Origin: Bisbaumannia salifodinae | Lineage (GTDB): Bacteria; Pseudomonadota; Gammaproteobacteria; Pseudomonadales; Halomonadaceae | Strand: one strand, 5' to 3' | DNA length: 64,000 nt | Assembly (NCBI RefSeq): GCF_039522585.1 | Contig: NZ_BAAADR010000003.1 | Part shown: positions 33,217 to 42,323 of the stretch, piece after piece | Layout of the letters: each line of letters begins with the position of its first letter | Position numbering within the stretch: the first letter of the stretch is position 1 | Notes under the pieces: model-generated | The model's database searches: none | Told to the model about the DNA's origin: nothing | Seen by the model: the letters and a program-made list of their open reading frames with translations, nothing else | Program-made: the position numbers and the translations under genes

Positions 33217-34614
33217 CTACATCAGGGAGTGAGCCTCGGGGCGCTCCAGGTCGGTAAGGGGGATCTCACCGCTCAGCAGGTCGCGCTCGAAGGCCTCCTT
33301 GTCGACGTTGCAGCCGAGGAACTCCTGGGCCAGGTACATGTCCTTCTCGGCGTTGCCCAGGCAACTGGTGCCGCCGGGGGAGGGCGTCATATTGAAGACG
33401 ATACCGGTACCCGGGTTGATCTTGGCCTCGCCCATCACCAGCTTCTGTTTTTCCTTGTCGATCAGCTGCGGGCGCACGCCGCCGAAGCCCTTGGCGAAGG
33501 TCACGTCCTGGACGGTGAGGCTCGGCACGATCTTCTTGATGTCCTTGAGGAAGAGGCGCTCGCGCAGCACCGGCACCTCGAACAGGAAGTTCTTGAAGAT
33601 ATAGCGGCGGATATCGCGCACCTTCATCAGGTCCCACAGGGCCTTGACCACGTTGCGGTCCAGGCGCAGCACCTTGAGGAATTCGAAGAAGGTCTTGCCG
33701 TTGTAGCGCTCCAGCAGGGGCAGCATCAGGGCGGTGGGGCCGAAGCGGGTCTTGCCTTCCACCAGCACGTCCGGGTCGCCGTGCACCGCGGCGAAGGGCA
33801 GGTTCTCGTTCTGCACGGTGTAGACCTTGCCGTTGAGCACCCTGGGCGTGAAGTAGAAGGAGCCGGCCATGGGCAGGCAGGACTTGTCCAGGCCGTAGCC
33901 CATCTTGTGGGCGAACAGCAGGGAGTGGCCGCCGGCGCTGACCACCACATAGCGGGCGGTGAGGGTGCCCTTGTTGGGGGTCTTGACCCGGAACAGCTTG
34001 TCCTCGCCCTGGGTGATCGACTCCACCGCGGTGGAGAGATGCACGTCGCAGGCCATGCCCTTCTCCTGCGCGCTCTGCTGGGCCTGCTCCACGAAGGCCT
34101 CGGAGAGGGTGGTGAAGTTCACCGCGGTGTACTCGTCGGTGGAGCCCATGGCCACGATGGGCTCCTCCGGACGGCGTCCCTCCACCAGCTTGGGTTCCAG
34201 CTCGGCGATATCGTCCCGCTCGAGCAGGCGCATCTTGGGGAAGAGCTCCTGGAACCTGGTGAAGCGCTGACGCAGGAAGTCGCACTCGCTCTCGCCCACC
34301 CCCAGCACCATCTTCGGGTACTGGTAGACGATCTTGTCGCGCTGCTCGGGGGCCAGTTTGGTGGCGAAGTTGACCACCATGCCCGCGGTACGCTTGGTGA
34401 CCCTGGCCTTCTCGAGGGTGTAGTTGGTCTCGATATCGCCACAGTGGATCGTCTGGCTGTTGTTGCGGCCATGGGAGTTGACGATGGCCACATGATCGTA
34501 CTTCTCGACCAGGCCCAGGGCCTTGAGGTCGGTATAGCGCGCCAGCTCGTAGAGGAGGGCGGTGCCGGAGACGCCGCCACCCACGATCAGAACGTCATAG
34601 GTCGGTGTGGACAT
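33217..34614 (-). CDS. mqo: Malate:quinone oxidoreductase (FAD-dependent)
   Basis: A 465-residue FAD protein with an N-terminal dinucleotide fold (YDVLIVGGGVSGTALLYEL, residues 6-24) and the conserved HGRNNSQTIHCGDIETNY segment. GFGGVRPQLIDK and NMTPSPGGTSCLGNA near the C-terminus are typical of one Mqo lineage, shared with epsilonproteobacteria and some pseudomonads. It oxidises malate and passes electrons to quinone at the inner membrane. The start MSTPTYDV was chosen by family pattern; there is no good Shine-Dalgarno. Other FAD dehydrogenases of the family remain possible. Confidence 0.85.
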   Translation of the reverse strand: MSTPTYDVLIVGGGVSGTALLYELARYTDLKALGLVEKYDHVAIVNSHGRNNSQTIHCGDIETNYTLEKARVTKRTAGMVVNFATKLAPEQRDKIVYQYPKMVLGVGESECDFLRQRFTRFQELFPKMRLLERDDIAELEPKLVEGRRPEEPIVAMGSTDEYTAVNFTTLSEAFVEQAQQSAQEKGMACDVHLSTAVESITQGEDKLFRVKTPNKGTLTARYVVVSAGGHSLLFAHKMGYGLDKSCLPMAGSFYFTPRVLNGKVYTVQNENLPFAAVHGDPDVLVEGKTRFGPTALMLPLLERYNGKTFFEFLKVLRLDRNVVKALWDLMKVRDIRRYIFKNFLFEVPVLRERLFLKDIKKIVPSLTVQDVTFAKGFGGVRPQLIDKEKQKLVMGEAKINPGTGIVFNMTPSPGGTSCLGNAEKDMYLAQEFLGCNVDKEAFERDLLSGEIPLTDLERPEAHSLM

Positions 34615-34722
34615 GGGAGGTTCTCGCTTGCCTGGTGCGGGAGTCACCCTCCAGGGATTGCCCGGAGGCCCTGGCCTGCCGCCTAGGTTGGCCATCGGCA
34701 GGCTCGACGAATCGATGCAGGC

Positions 34723-34751
34723 ATTATAGCCATTTTGACGGTAAAGAGAAT
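34723..34751 (-). promoter_or_regulatory. Predicted promoter of mqo
   Basis: A perfect -10 TATAAT (34728-34723 on the minus strand) with a weak -35 ATTCTC at 34751-34746, 17 bp apart. The leader to the mqo start would be about 100 nt. Confidence 0.5.
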
Positions 34752-34836
34752 CCATGCCAAAGCTAGACTTTATGGGAGTTATGCTGGGCATAAGGAAAAG
34801 CTTTGGCTGAGGGTTGGTTATTTTATCATTTAATAT

Positions 34837-34853
34837 CAACAACTTGGTTGTTG
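34837..34853. promoter_or_regulatory. Perfect 17-bp inverted repeat in the mqo/HAD divergent region
   Basis: CAACAAC-TTG-GTTGTTG lies in the AT-rich middle of the 419-bp gap (34615-35033), upstream of TATAAGG. Its size and place suggest an operator. The regulator is not known to me. The rest of the gap holds no ORF with coding character; a possible -10 for the HAD gene, CATAAT, is at 34971-34976. Confidence 0.4.
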
Positions 34854-35033
34854 TATAAGGCCGCCGCACGGTTTGTGCGATGCAGTATAAAACTTTTGTA
34901 TGGGGTATGCCGTGTGGTGGCTATCGGGGCCGGGCCGGGGCGGCGGCTCCCCCCGCCGGGGGATCTCTGCCATAATCGTGGGCTTTTCGACCACCAACCG
35001 CGGCGTGTGAGCGCCGACTGAGAGGGGAACGCA

Positions 35034-35690
35034 GTGAGCCTGGCCATCTTCGACCTCGACAACACCCTGCTGAGCATCGACAGCGACCATGCCTGGGGCG
35101 AGTTTCTGCTGGAACAGGGGGCCGTGGATCCGGTCAGCTACCGCGAGGCCAATGACCGTTTCCTGCGTGACTACGAGAACGGCACCCTGGATATGGCGGC
35201 CTTCCTGGAGGTGGCTCTCAGGCCCCTGGCCGAGAATACCCCGGAGCAACTGGCCGCCTGGCACCAGCAGTTCATGGCCAGCAAGATCGAGCCGCATATC
35301 CTGCCCAAGGGGGAGGAGCTGCTGGCGCGTCATCGCTCCCGGGGCGATGCCCTGCTGATCATCACCGCCACCAACCGCTTTATCACCGGGCCCATCGCCA
35401 AACGGCTGGGGGTCGACGATCTGATCGCCGTGGAGCCGGAGGTGGTCGATGGCCGCTATACCGGTAAGGTCTCCGGCGTGCCCAGTTACCGCGAGGGCAA
35501 GGTGGTACGCCTGGAGGCGTGGCTCGAGGACAAGGAGGTCGGCCTCGAGGATGCGTGGTTCTACAGCGATTCGCATAATGATCTGCCGCTGCTGGAGAAG
35601 GTCGAGCACCCGGTAGCGGTGGACCCGGACGAGACCCTGCGCGCCGAGGCGGAGCGCCGCGGCTGGCGGATTATCAGCCTGCGGGAGTGA
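35034..35690 (+). CDS. HAD-IB family phosphatase (SerB-like)
   Basis: A 218-residue HAD hydrolase. DLDNTLLS (residues about 7-14) holds the nucleophile and acid/base Asp; ITATNRF, the GKVSGVPSYREGK segment and YSDSHNDLPLL complete motifs II-IV. The substrate is unknown; histidinol-phosphatase or phosphoserine-type activity is possible. It sits upstream of rppH and ptsP as in Pseudomonas. The start is GTG with GAGAGGGG upstream. The last 38 codons are duplicated twice downstream. Confidence 0.88.
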   Translation: MSLAIFDLDNTLLSIDSDHAWGEFLLEQGAVDPVSYREANDRFLRDYENGTLDMAAFLEVALRPLAENTPEQLAAWHQQFMASKIEPHILPKGEELLARHRSRGDALLIITATNRFITGPIAKRLGVDDLIAVEPEVVDGRYTGKVSGVPSYREGKVVRLEAWLEDKEVGLEDAWFYSDSHNDLPLLEKVEHPVAVDPDETLRAEAERRGWRIISLRE

Positions 35691-35990
35691 TGGCCGTCGG
35701 GTTCTACAGGCTCTCTAGTCGGCCACAACGATCTGCCGCTGCTGGAGAAGGTCGAGCACCCGGTAGTGGTGGACCCGGACGAGACCCTGCGCGCCGAGGC
35801 GGAGCGCCGCGGCTGGCGGATTATCAGCCTGCGTGAGTGATGGCCGTCGGGTTCTACAGGCTCTCTAGTCGGCCACAACGACCTGCCGCTGCTGGAGAAG
35901 GTCGAGCACCCGGTGGCGGTGGACCCGGACGAGACCCTGCGCGCCGAGGCGGAGCGCCGCGGCTGGCGGATTATCAGCCTGCGTGACTGA
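35574..35990 (+). repeat. 150-bp tandem duplication of the HAD gene tail
   Basis: Copies lie at 35574-35723, 35724-35873 and 35874-35990 (partial). Each carries the last 38 codons of the phosphatase gene, from HNDLP to the C-terminus, plus a TGA stop. The first two also carry a 33-bp spacer. The period is a multiple of three, so all copies share one frame, separated by stops. Copies differ at only a few sites, mostly synonymous (for example GAT/GAC and CGG/CGT); the changes include Ala to Val and a final Glu to Asp. Confidence 0.95.
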
Positions 35991-36203
35991 CCCCGAATCC
36001 TCTTCTCGATCGACAACGGTGGGCCGCTAGCAAGGCTGGGGCCCGCGCCCTCCGTGGCCTCCAGGCCGCTTCCCGCTGGCGAGTGGGGCCCCGGCCGTTC
36101 CGCCGATGCGACCGTGCTTTTCGCCGCCCGTAAATGCCTTATTGATGCGCTTTCCGGCTTTGTGGAAGAATGACTGCCATAGTGAATTTATAAGGTGATG
36201 TCC
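35991..36203 (+). other. Leader region of rppH, no gene seen
   Basis: Between the repeat array and rppH, the first part is GC-rich (GGGGCCCGCGCC and GGGGCCCCGG) and the second AT-rich with CATAGT and TTTATAAGG close to the start. It probably carries the rppH promoter; no convincing -35/-10 pair was found. Confidence 0.4.
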
Positions 36204-36695
36204 GTGATCGACGCTGACGGCTTTCGGCCCAACGTTGGCATTATCATTGTCAACCGTCAGGGCCAGCTGCTTTGGGCGCGTCGGGTAGGACAAAATGCGT
36301 GGCAGTTTCCCCAGGGAGGCATCAAGGCAAACGAGACTCCGCAACAGGCCCTGTATCGGGAACTGGAAGAGGAAATCGGCCTGACGGCGGCCGATGTCGA
36401 GGTGCTGGCCTGTACCCGAGGATGGCTGCGCTACCGCTTGCCACGACGCATGATACGAACGAACTCTCGGCCGGTGTGTATCGGCCAGAAACAGAAGTGG
36501 TTCCTGCTGAAAATGCGCTGCCAGGACAGCCAGATCTGCATGGATGGCACGCCCAAGCCGGAATTCGACGGCTGGCGCTGGGTCAGTTACTGGTATCCGC
36601 TGGGGCAGGTGGTGCCCTTCAAGCGGGAGGTGTATCGGCGAGCCCTGCGCGAGTTGGCACCCCGTGCCCAGCGCCTGGCCCTGATCGGCGAGTAG
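36204..36695 (+). CDS. rppH: RNA pyrophosphohydrolase
   Basis: A 163-residue Nudix enzyme. The Nudix box starts at GGIKANETPQQALYRELEEE and ends IGL; WLRYRLPRR, VCIGQKQKWFLL and FDGWRWVSYWYP are diagnostic of RppH, which removes 5' pyrophosphate from mRNAs to start decay. The GTG at 36204 was chosen because the family begins M-I-D-x-D-G-(Y/F)-R-P-N-V-G and AAGG lies eight bases upstream; the ATG at 36198 is too close to that site. ptsP follows 57 bp downstream. Confidence 0.95.
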   Translation: MIDADGFRPNVGIIIVNRQGQLLWARRVGQNAWQFPQGGIKANETPQQALYRELEEEIGLTAADVEVLACTRGWLRYRLPRRMIRTNSRPVCIGQKQKWFLLKMRCQDSQICMDGTPKPEFDGWRWVSYWYPLGQVVPFKREVYRRALRELAPRAQRLALIGE

Positions 36696-36752
36696 CCCCG
36701 GAGGGTCACCGGCCGAACACCGCCCATTTCAATCATTACAAGAAGATACGCT

Positions 36753-39014
36753 ATGCTCGACGTCCTTCGCCGCATCGTTCAGGAGGTCAATGGGGCCCGC
36801 AGTCTGGAGGCGGCCCTGTCGACCATGGTGCGCCGTATCCGCAAGGCGATGCGTACCGATGTGTGCTCCTTCTACCTCTATGACGCGGAGCAGGAGTGCC
36901 TGATGCTGATGGAGACCATCGGCCTGCGTACCCAGGCGGTGGGGCATGTGACCCTGCGCCTGGGGGAGGGCCTGGTGGGCCTGGTCGGCCAGCGGGAGGA
37001 GCCCCTCAACCTGGAGGATGCGCCGGCCCATCCCGCCTATCGCTACTTCGAGGAGACCGGCGAGGAACGCTTCTCCAGTTTCCTCGGCGTGCCGATTATC
37101 CATCAGCGCCGCATGCTCGGCGTATTGGTGGTGCAGCAGCAGGACAAGCGGCGCTACGATGAAGGCGATGAAGCCTTCCTGGTCACCATGGCCGCCCAAC
37201 TGGCCGGCGTGCTGGCCCATGCCCTGGTCACCGGGACCCTGAGTCGTCCCGCCCGGGCCGATGGTCAGGCGGTCTTCACCGGGGTGGCGGCCTCTCCGGG
37301 GATGGCCATCGGTGAGGCCCGGGTGATCATGCCCCCCGCCGACCTGGACAGCGTCCCCGACCTGATTCCCTCCGATACCGAATACGAGATCAAGCGCCTG
37401 CAGGACGCCATCTATCGGGTGCGCGACGAGATTCGCGCCACCGGTGAGCGCCTGGCCAGCCGCATCAGTGTCCAGGAACTGGCGCTGTTCGAGGTCTACC
37501 AGCAGATGCTCAGCGACGCCGCCCTGGGACAGGAGGTGGTCAAGCGCATTCGTGAGGGGCAGTGGGCCCCCGGCGCCCTGGCCGATGTGGTGCGCCGTCA
37601 TGTGCAGTACCTGGAACGGGTCGACGACGACTACCTGCGCGAGCGGGCCGCCGACGTGCGCGACCTGGGGCGCCGCGTGCTGGCCCACCTGCAGGAGGAG
37701 AGTCCCCAGACGCCGGACTCTTACCCGGCCCAGACCATCCTGGTGGGGGACGAGATCAGCGTGGCGAGTCTGGGTGAGGTGCCCCGGGAGAAGCTCGCCG
37801 GCCTGGTGGCGGTGCGGGGGTCCAGCACCTCCCATGTGGCGATCCTGGCCCGGGCGATGGGTATTCCCACCGTGTTGGGCATGGTCGATCTGCCGTTGCC
37901 ACGGCTCAATGGCAGTCCGGTGGTACTGGATGGTCACCGCGGTCGGCTGATCGTGCGCCCCGGCAGCGAGATGCGTAGCCACTATCAGGCCCTGATCGAC
38001 GAGGAACTGGCCCTGGCCGAGGTGCTGGAGCACGAGCAGGACCTGCCCAGCGAGACGCCGGACGGTCACGCCATGCCGCTGATGGTCAATACCGGCCTGG
38101 CGGTGGATGCGGTGGCCTCCCTCAAGTCGCGCATCGGCGGGGTGGGGCTCTACCGCACCGAAGTGCCTTTCATGATCGCCGAGCGCTTCCCCGGCGAGCA
38201 GGAGCAGACGCGCCTCTATCGCGAGCAACTGGAGAGCTTCGCGCCCCTGCCGGTGGTGATGCGGACGCTGGATATCGGTGGCGACAAGGACCTGCCCTAT
38301 TTCCCCATCGAGGAGGCCAATCCCTTCCTCGGCTGGCGGGGCATTCGGGTGACCCTGGATCACCCCGAGGTGCTGATGGTGCAGCTGCGGGCCATGCTGC
38401 GCGCCTCCCAGGGGCTCGATAACCTGCAGATCCTGTTGCCGATGATCACCAATGTGGACGAGGTCGACGATGCCCTGCGCCTGCTCGATCGGGCCCGGGA
38501 CGAGCTGGCCGAAGAGGGCGTGGTGGTGCCGCGGCCCCGGGTCGGGGTGATGATCGAGGTGCCGGCGACTCTTTATCAGTTGGGTCCCTTGGCCGAGCGC
38601 GTCGATTTCTTCTCGGTGGGCAGCAACGACCTGACCCAGTATCTGCTGGCGGTAGATCGTAACAACCCCCGGGTCGCCGATCTCTATGATGCCTGCCATC
38701 CGGCGGTACTGGCGGCCCTGGCGCGGCTGGCCGATGAGGCGGCGGCGCTGGGCATGCCCACCTCGGTGTGCGGTGAGCTGGCCGGCGATCCGGCGGGGGC
38801 CCTGTTGCTGATGGGTATGGGCTTCGAGGCGCTATCCATGAATGCTCCCAGCCTGCCCCGGGTGCGTGCCGCCATTCGCCGCGTCTCGATGGCGGATGCC
38901 CGGGCCCTGGTGGCCGAGACCCTGACGCTCGGGAGTCCCGCCGAGGTGCGCAGCCTGCTCAATCGGCGCCTGGAGACCTGGCAGTTGACCCACCTTTTGC
39001 CCCCCAAGGACTAG
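36753..39014 (+). CDS. ptsP: Phosphoenolpyruvate-protein phosphotransferase, nitrogen PTS (EI-Ntr)
   Basis: A 753-residue protein: N-terminal GAF domain (about residues 1-160, VCSFYLYDAEQE), then PTS enzyme I domains. The phospho-histidine is in RGSSTSHVAILARAMGIPTV (near residue 358); the PEP-binding barrel includes LYRTEVPFM, GVMIEVPA, FSVGSNDLTQYLLAVDRNN and the Cys of SVCGELAGD. It phosphorylates NPr in the nitrogen PTS. rppH-ptsP order is conserved in Pseudomonas. Confidence 0.96.
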   Translation: MLDVLRRIVQEVNGARSLEAALSTMVRRIRKAMRTDVCSFYLYDAEQECLMLMETIGLRTQAVGHVTLRLGEGLVGLVGQREEPLNLEDAPAHPAYRYFEETGEERFSSFLGVPIIHQRRMLGVLVVQQQDKRRYDEGDEAFLVTMAAQLAGVLAHALVTGTLSRPARADGQAVFTGVAASPGMAIGEARVIMPPADLDSVPDLIPSDTEYEIKRLQDAIYRVRDEIRATGERLASRISVQELALFEVYQQMLSDAALGQEVVKRIREGQWAPGALADVVRRHVQYLERVDDDYLRERAADVRDLGRRVLAHLQEESPQTPDSYPAQTILVGDEISVASLGEVPREKLAGLVAVRGSSTSHVAILARAMGIPTVLGMVDLPLPRLNGSPVVLDGHRGRLIVRPGSEMRSHYQALIDEELALAEVLEHEQDLPSETPDGHAMPLMVNTGLAVDAVASLKSRIGGVGLYRTEVPFMIAERFPGEQEQTRLYREQLESFAPLPVVMRTLDIGGDKDLPYFPIEEANPFLGWRGIRVTLDHPEVLMVQLRAMLRASQGLDNLQILLPMITNVDEVDDALRLLDRARDELAEEGVVVPRPRVGVMIEVPATLYQLGPLAERVDFFSVGSNDLTQYLLAVDRNNPRVADLYDACHPAVLAALARLADEAAALGMPTSVCGELAGDPAGALLLMGMGFEALSMNAPSLPRVRAAIRRVSMADARALVAETLTLGSPAEVRSLLNRRLETWQLTHLLPPKD

Positions 39015-39019
39015 GTCGT

Positions 39020-39841
39020 TCAATTTTTCGGAGTATCGGCCGATAGGGAAGCGGAGGGAGGAGACCGGGCGTCCAGTCTCAGTAGGCGGTGAGTCTCTCC
39101 CCGGGCCTGTCCCCCGGGCCCGAAACGCCGCTCGGTGATCTCCACTCGCCCCTCTCGATGCCAGCGCAGCCAGGTCAGGGCGCGGGTGCCATAGGTGTCG
39201 CCTAGAATGAAGGCGGCGGAGAGCCGCCGCTCCAGCTCGCGGCCGACGCCGGTGTCGGGCAGGCGCGCGGCGTTCGTGATCTCCTGGGTATCGCCCATGG
39301 CGGCTAGCGCCGTATCCGGCCAGACGCCCTGCGTCAGGCTGTCGGCCAGCCCCTGGCGGCTGGCCAGCAGCTTGGGCCAGGGGGTGTCGAGGTCGGCATT
39401 GGAGAGGCCGTGCAGGCCGGGGCCGACCCGTCGCAGGGTCAGCGCATGGCGGCTGCGATGCAGGTGCCAGAGGCGGCGCTCTTCGGCCACCAGCAGGTTG
39501 AAGCCGGCATAGCGCCACGCCTCGCCGGCGGCCAAACGCTCCAGCCAGGCTGCCAGGTCATCGCAGGTCAGGGCCTGATGGACCAGTTCGCCGCGGCTCG
39601 GTGCCTGCTTGGGGACCACCAGGGCCGGATCGCGGACATTGGTCACCGTGGCCAGGCGGCCGCGACGGTGCAGGGCCAGCCAGGAGCCGCCGGCCTGAAG
39701 GTCGCGGCCCCCCAGGATCTGTGGCGCGTCGGGCCAGTCGTCCAGGGCGGCGCTGGGGCGGTCATGAAACTCGTCCCGATTGGCCACCAGGTGCAGCCAG
39801 TGGGGGGCATCGGGGTGGTAGGCAAGGGCGATAAGACACAT
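39020..39841 (-). CDS. NRDE (TANGO2-like) family protein
   Basis: A 273-residue protein starting MCLIALAYHPDAP, with the family-defining NRDE motif (LVANRDEFHDRPS, residues about 18-30) and GGRDLQAGGSWLAL. An N-terminal Cys follows the initiator Met, as in Ntn-hydrolase-like members. Biochemical function is not established; eukaryotic TANGO2 is linked to Golgi and heme or lipid handling. It converges with ptsP (5 bp between stops) and is divergent from the next gene. Confidence 0.88.
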   Translation of the reverse strand: MCLIALAYHPDAPHWLHLVANRDEFHDRPSAALDDWPDAPQILGGRDLQAGGSWLALHRRGRLATVTNVRDPALVVPKQAPSRGELVHQALTCDDLAAWLERLAAGEAWRYAGFNLLVAEERRLWHLHRSRHALTLRRVGPGLHGLSNADLDTPWPKLLASRQGLADSLTQGVWPDTALAAMGDTQEITNAARLPDTGVGRELERRLSAAFILGDTYGTRALTWLRWHREGRVEITERRFGPGGQARGETHRLLRLDARSPPSASLSADTPKN

Positions 39842-39968
39842 GGCTGCTACCTTATCCCCGAAGGCGACGACGGGGAAGTCATTGTCGGCGAGTGCTTGGG
39901 CTCGACCATGACAGTCCAGAGCGTGAGCAGTAAACTCAGTTCATTGGTGGATGACGACAGGGGTAGGG

Positions 39969-41321
39969 ATGCGACTCGATTCTGGCAAGGGAGTGCTCTG
40001 GAAGCGACTGGTCTGGCCGGCGCTCTGGCCCTGCCTGGCGGCGGAAGCGGGGCTCGTCCTGTTATGCCTGCTGGCGTGGCTGATGGTATGGCGGGCCGAT
40101 GGCGCTCTCGGCCTCTTGGCCCTGCCGGTGGGGGCATTGCTGTTGGGCTCCGCCCTGGTCCTGGTGACCTTCCTGCTACTCTTCCAGCGGCGCCTGCACC
40201 AATGGGAGCTGAGCTTCGAGGTGCCTTGTGATCAGTTGGAGCACCTGCTTCGGGAAGTCTATAGCTCGCTGCCCTCGCGGCTGAAGAATCAGCGCCTGCT
40301 GCCGGCGCGTGACCCGGAGGAGGGGGTCGAGCAGCGCCTGCATGGCCTGCTGGAGACCCTGCAGCGCCTGCTGGAGCGCCTCGCCCAGCGCCCGCAGCTC
40401 GAAGCCATGCTGGACTCCCTGGCCCAGCCCGCCTTTCTCGCCCATAAGGGCACCCTGTTGGAGGTCAACCGTCCCCTGGAGCAACTGCTCGGGCGACCCC
40501 GCAGTGCCCTGGAGGGACTGGAACTGGGTTATGTGCTGCGTCATGCGGAAGGCGCCGAGACAGACCTGAGGGTGCGTCTGCCCCTGGCCAAGGAGGGCTG
40601 GCATGAGTTCCGTCTGGTACGCCTGGAGGATGGCCAGGGGTTCAGCCTGGGGCTGTTGGAGGATCTGGACGAGCAGCGCCATAGCCTGGCCCAATTGACC
40701 CAGGCGCGGGACCGCGCCCGTCAGGAGGCCAGCCTGCAGGCGGGGTATCTCAAGCAGCTGCAGCAGGAGTTGGTGCCGCTGCTGGAGGACTTGAGGGCCT
40801 ACCGGCGTGAGAGGGGCGAGGAGGAGTGCGAGCTCGAGTCACGCCTTCATGGCCTCGCCGATCTGTTGGCCAGTCTGGTGGATGGCAGTCTGCCGAATCT
40901 CGAGATGCCGTCGCCGGCGGAACCCTGTCCCCAGGTGCTGATCGTCGATGACGGGCCGGTCAATGTGATGTTGGCCCGACAGGTGTTGGAGGGGCAAGGG
41001 CTAAGGGTGGTGACCGCCAGTGGTGGCGAGGAAGCGCTGGCGCTACAGCGTGAACAGCGCTTCGACCTGGTATTGATGGATATCTATATGCCGACCCCCG
41101 ATGGCCTGGAGTCGAGTCGTCGCTGGCGCGAGCATGAGGCTCGACATGGTGAGCCACCCAGCGTGCTGGTGGCACTCACCGCCAACGCCAGCGAGGCGGA
41201 TCGTCAGGGGTTCCGGGAGGCCGGCATGGATGACTATCTGGCCAAACCCTACCGCCCCCACAGCCTGATCGAGCTGGTCCGCCGCTGGCTGCCGGCCACC
41301 GCCCGGGACAAGGTCACATGA
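39969..41321 (+). CDS. Membrane-anchored receiver-domain protein with PAS-like region and no kinase domain
   Basis: A 450-residue protein: two membrane segments (about residues 14-65), a coiled-coil stretch (to about 135), a PAS-like region (about 145-235), a second helical stretch (about 240-305), then an intact receiver domain (about 320-440: VLIVDDGPVN, phospho-acceptor Asp in LVLMDIYMPTPDGLE, Thr in ALTANAS, Lys in AKPYRP). The second helical stretch has the length of a HisKA dimerisation domain but lacks its H-box His, and no HATPase domain follows. Hence it looks like a hybrid kinase reduced to sensor plus receiver. ATG 39969 is preferred for its AGGGG five bases upstream. Confidence 0.75.
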   Translation: MRLDSGKGVLWKRLVWPALWPCLAAEAGLVLLCLLAWLMVWRADGALGLLALPVGALLLGSALVLVTFLLLFQRRLHQWELSFEVPCDQLEHLLREVYSSLPSRLKNQRLLPARDPEEGVEQRLHGLLETLQRLLERLAQRPQLEAMLDSLAQPAFLAHKGTLLEVNRPLEQLLGRPRSALEGLELGYVLRHAEGAETDLRVRLPLAKEGWHEFRLVRLEDGQGFSLGLLEDLDEQRHSLAQLTQARDRARQEASLQAGYLKQLQQELVPLLEDLRAYRRERGEEECELESRLHGLADLLASLVDGSLPNLEMPSPAEPCPQVLIVDDGPVNVMLARQVLEGQGLRVVTASGGEEALALQREQRFDLVLMDIYMPTPDGLESSRRWREHEARHGEPPSVLVALTANASEADRQGFREAGMDDYLAKPYRPHSLIELVRRWLPATARDKVT

Positions 41322-41460
41322 TTCCCAGGGTGAACGATCTGCCGCCACGGGGATCTACCGGCTGCGTTTCTGGCCGGCCCTTGCCCCGCCGCTGAGGATT
41401 GTCGACCGGCATTTCCTGCGCTAGGCCGTCTGTTATCTCGCTTCTGTAATAGGACCTTCC

Positions 41461-42240
41461 ATGCTGAATTATCCCGCCATCGACCCGGTGGCCATTTCCC
41501 TGGGGCCCCTGGCCATCCACTGGTATGGGCTGATGTACGTGGTCGGCTTCGTGGCGGCCTGGTGGCTGGGCTGCCGCCGTGCCTCCCGCCTGGGACTGAC
41601 CCGGGACGATATCGGTGACCTGCTCTTCTATGCCGCCCTGGGCGTGGTGCTGGGCGGGCGCCTGGGCTATGTGCTCTTCTACGGCATGGATCGGCTACTG
41701 GAGAATCCGCTGTGGATCGTGCAGGTCTGGGATGGCGGCATGAGCTTCCACGGGGGCTTGATCGGCGTACTGCTGGCGGCGCTGCTGTTTGCCCGCAGGA
41801 AGCAACTGGCCTTCTTTACGCTGACCGATTTCGTCGCGCCTCTGGTGCCCATCGGCCTGGGCGCCGGGCGCATCGGCAACTTTATCAATGCCGAGCTTCC
41901 CGGTCGGGTGACGACCCTGCCCTGGGGGATGCCCTTTCCCGGCATGGGACCCGAGCCGCGCCACCCCTCGGCCCTCTATGAGGCGCTGTTGGAAGGCCTG
42001 GTGATGTTCGTGGTGCTGTGGTGGGTGTCCGCCAAGCCCCGCGCCCGTGGGCTGGTCTCGGGGCTTTTCCTCGCCCTCTATGGTCTCTTCCGCTTCGGCG
42101 TGGAGTTCGTGCGCCTGCCCGATGCCCATATCGGCTTTATCGCCTTCGGCTGGGTCACCATGGGCATGCTGTTGACGCTGCCGATGATCCTCGCCGGGGC
42201 GGCGCTGATGCTCTGGTCGCGGCGCCAGCCCACGCCCTGA
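41461..42240 (+). CDS. lgt: Prolipoprotein diacylglyceryl transferase
   Basis: A 259-residue inner-membrane enzyme with about seven membrane segments. GGMSFHGGLIG, the signature GRIGNFINAELPGR and HPSALYEALLEG are present. It transfers diacylglyceryl from phosphatidylglycerol to the lipobox Cys of prolipoproteins. It starts MLNYPAIDPVA, the usual N-terminus, and heads the lgt-thyA-folA run. Confidence 0.96.
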   Translation: MLNYPAIDPVAISLGPLAIHWYGLMYVVGFVAAWWLGCRRASRLGLTRDDIGDLLFYAALGVVLGGRLGYVLFYGMDRLLENPLWIVQVWDGGMSFHGGLIGVLLAALLFARRKQLAFFTLTDFVAPLVPIGLGAGRIGNFINAELPGRVTTLPWGMPFPGMGPEPRHPSALYEALLEGLVMFVVLWWVSAKPRARGLVSGLFLALYGLFRFGVEFVRLPDAHIGFIAFGWVTMGMLLTLPMILAGAALMLWSRRQPTP

Positions 42241-42323
42241 TCGCGGCTCGACCCGAAAGCCTTGGGTGGGCCGAGCCTGTGGCATAGAATAGCGCCCACC
42301 ACTTCTTGACCGCCGGAATCGCC

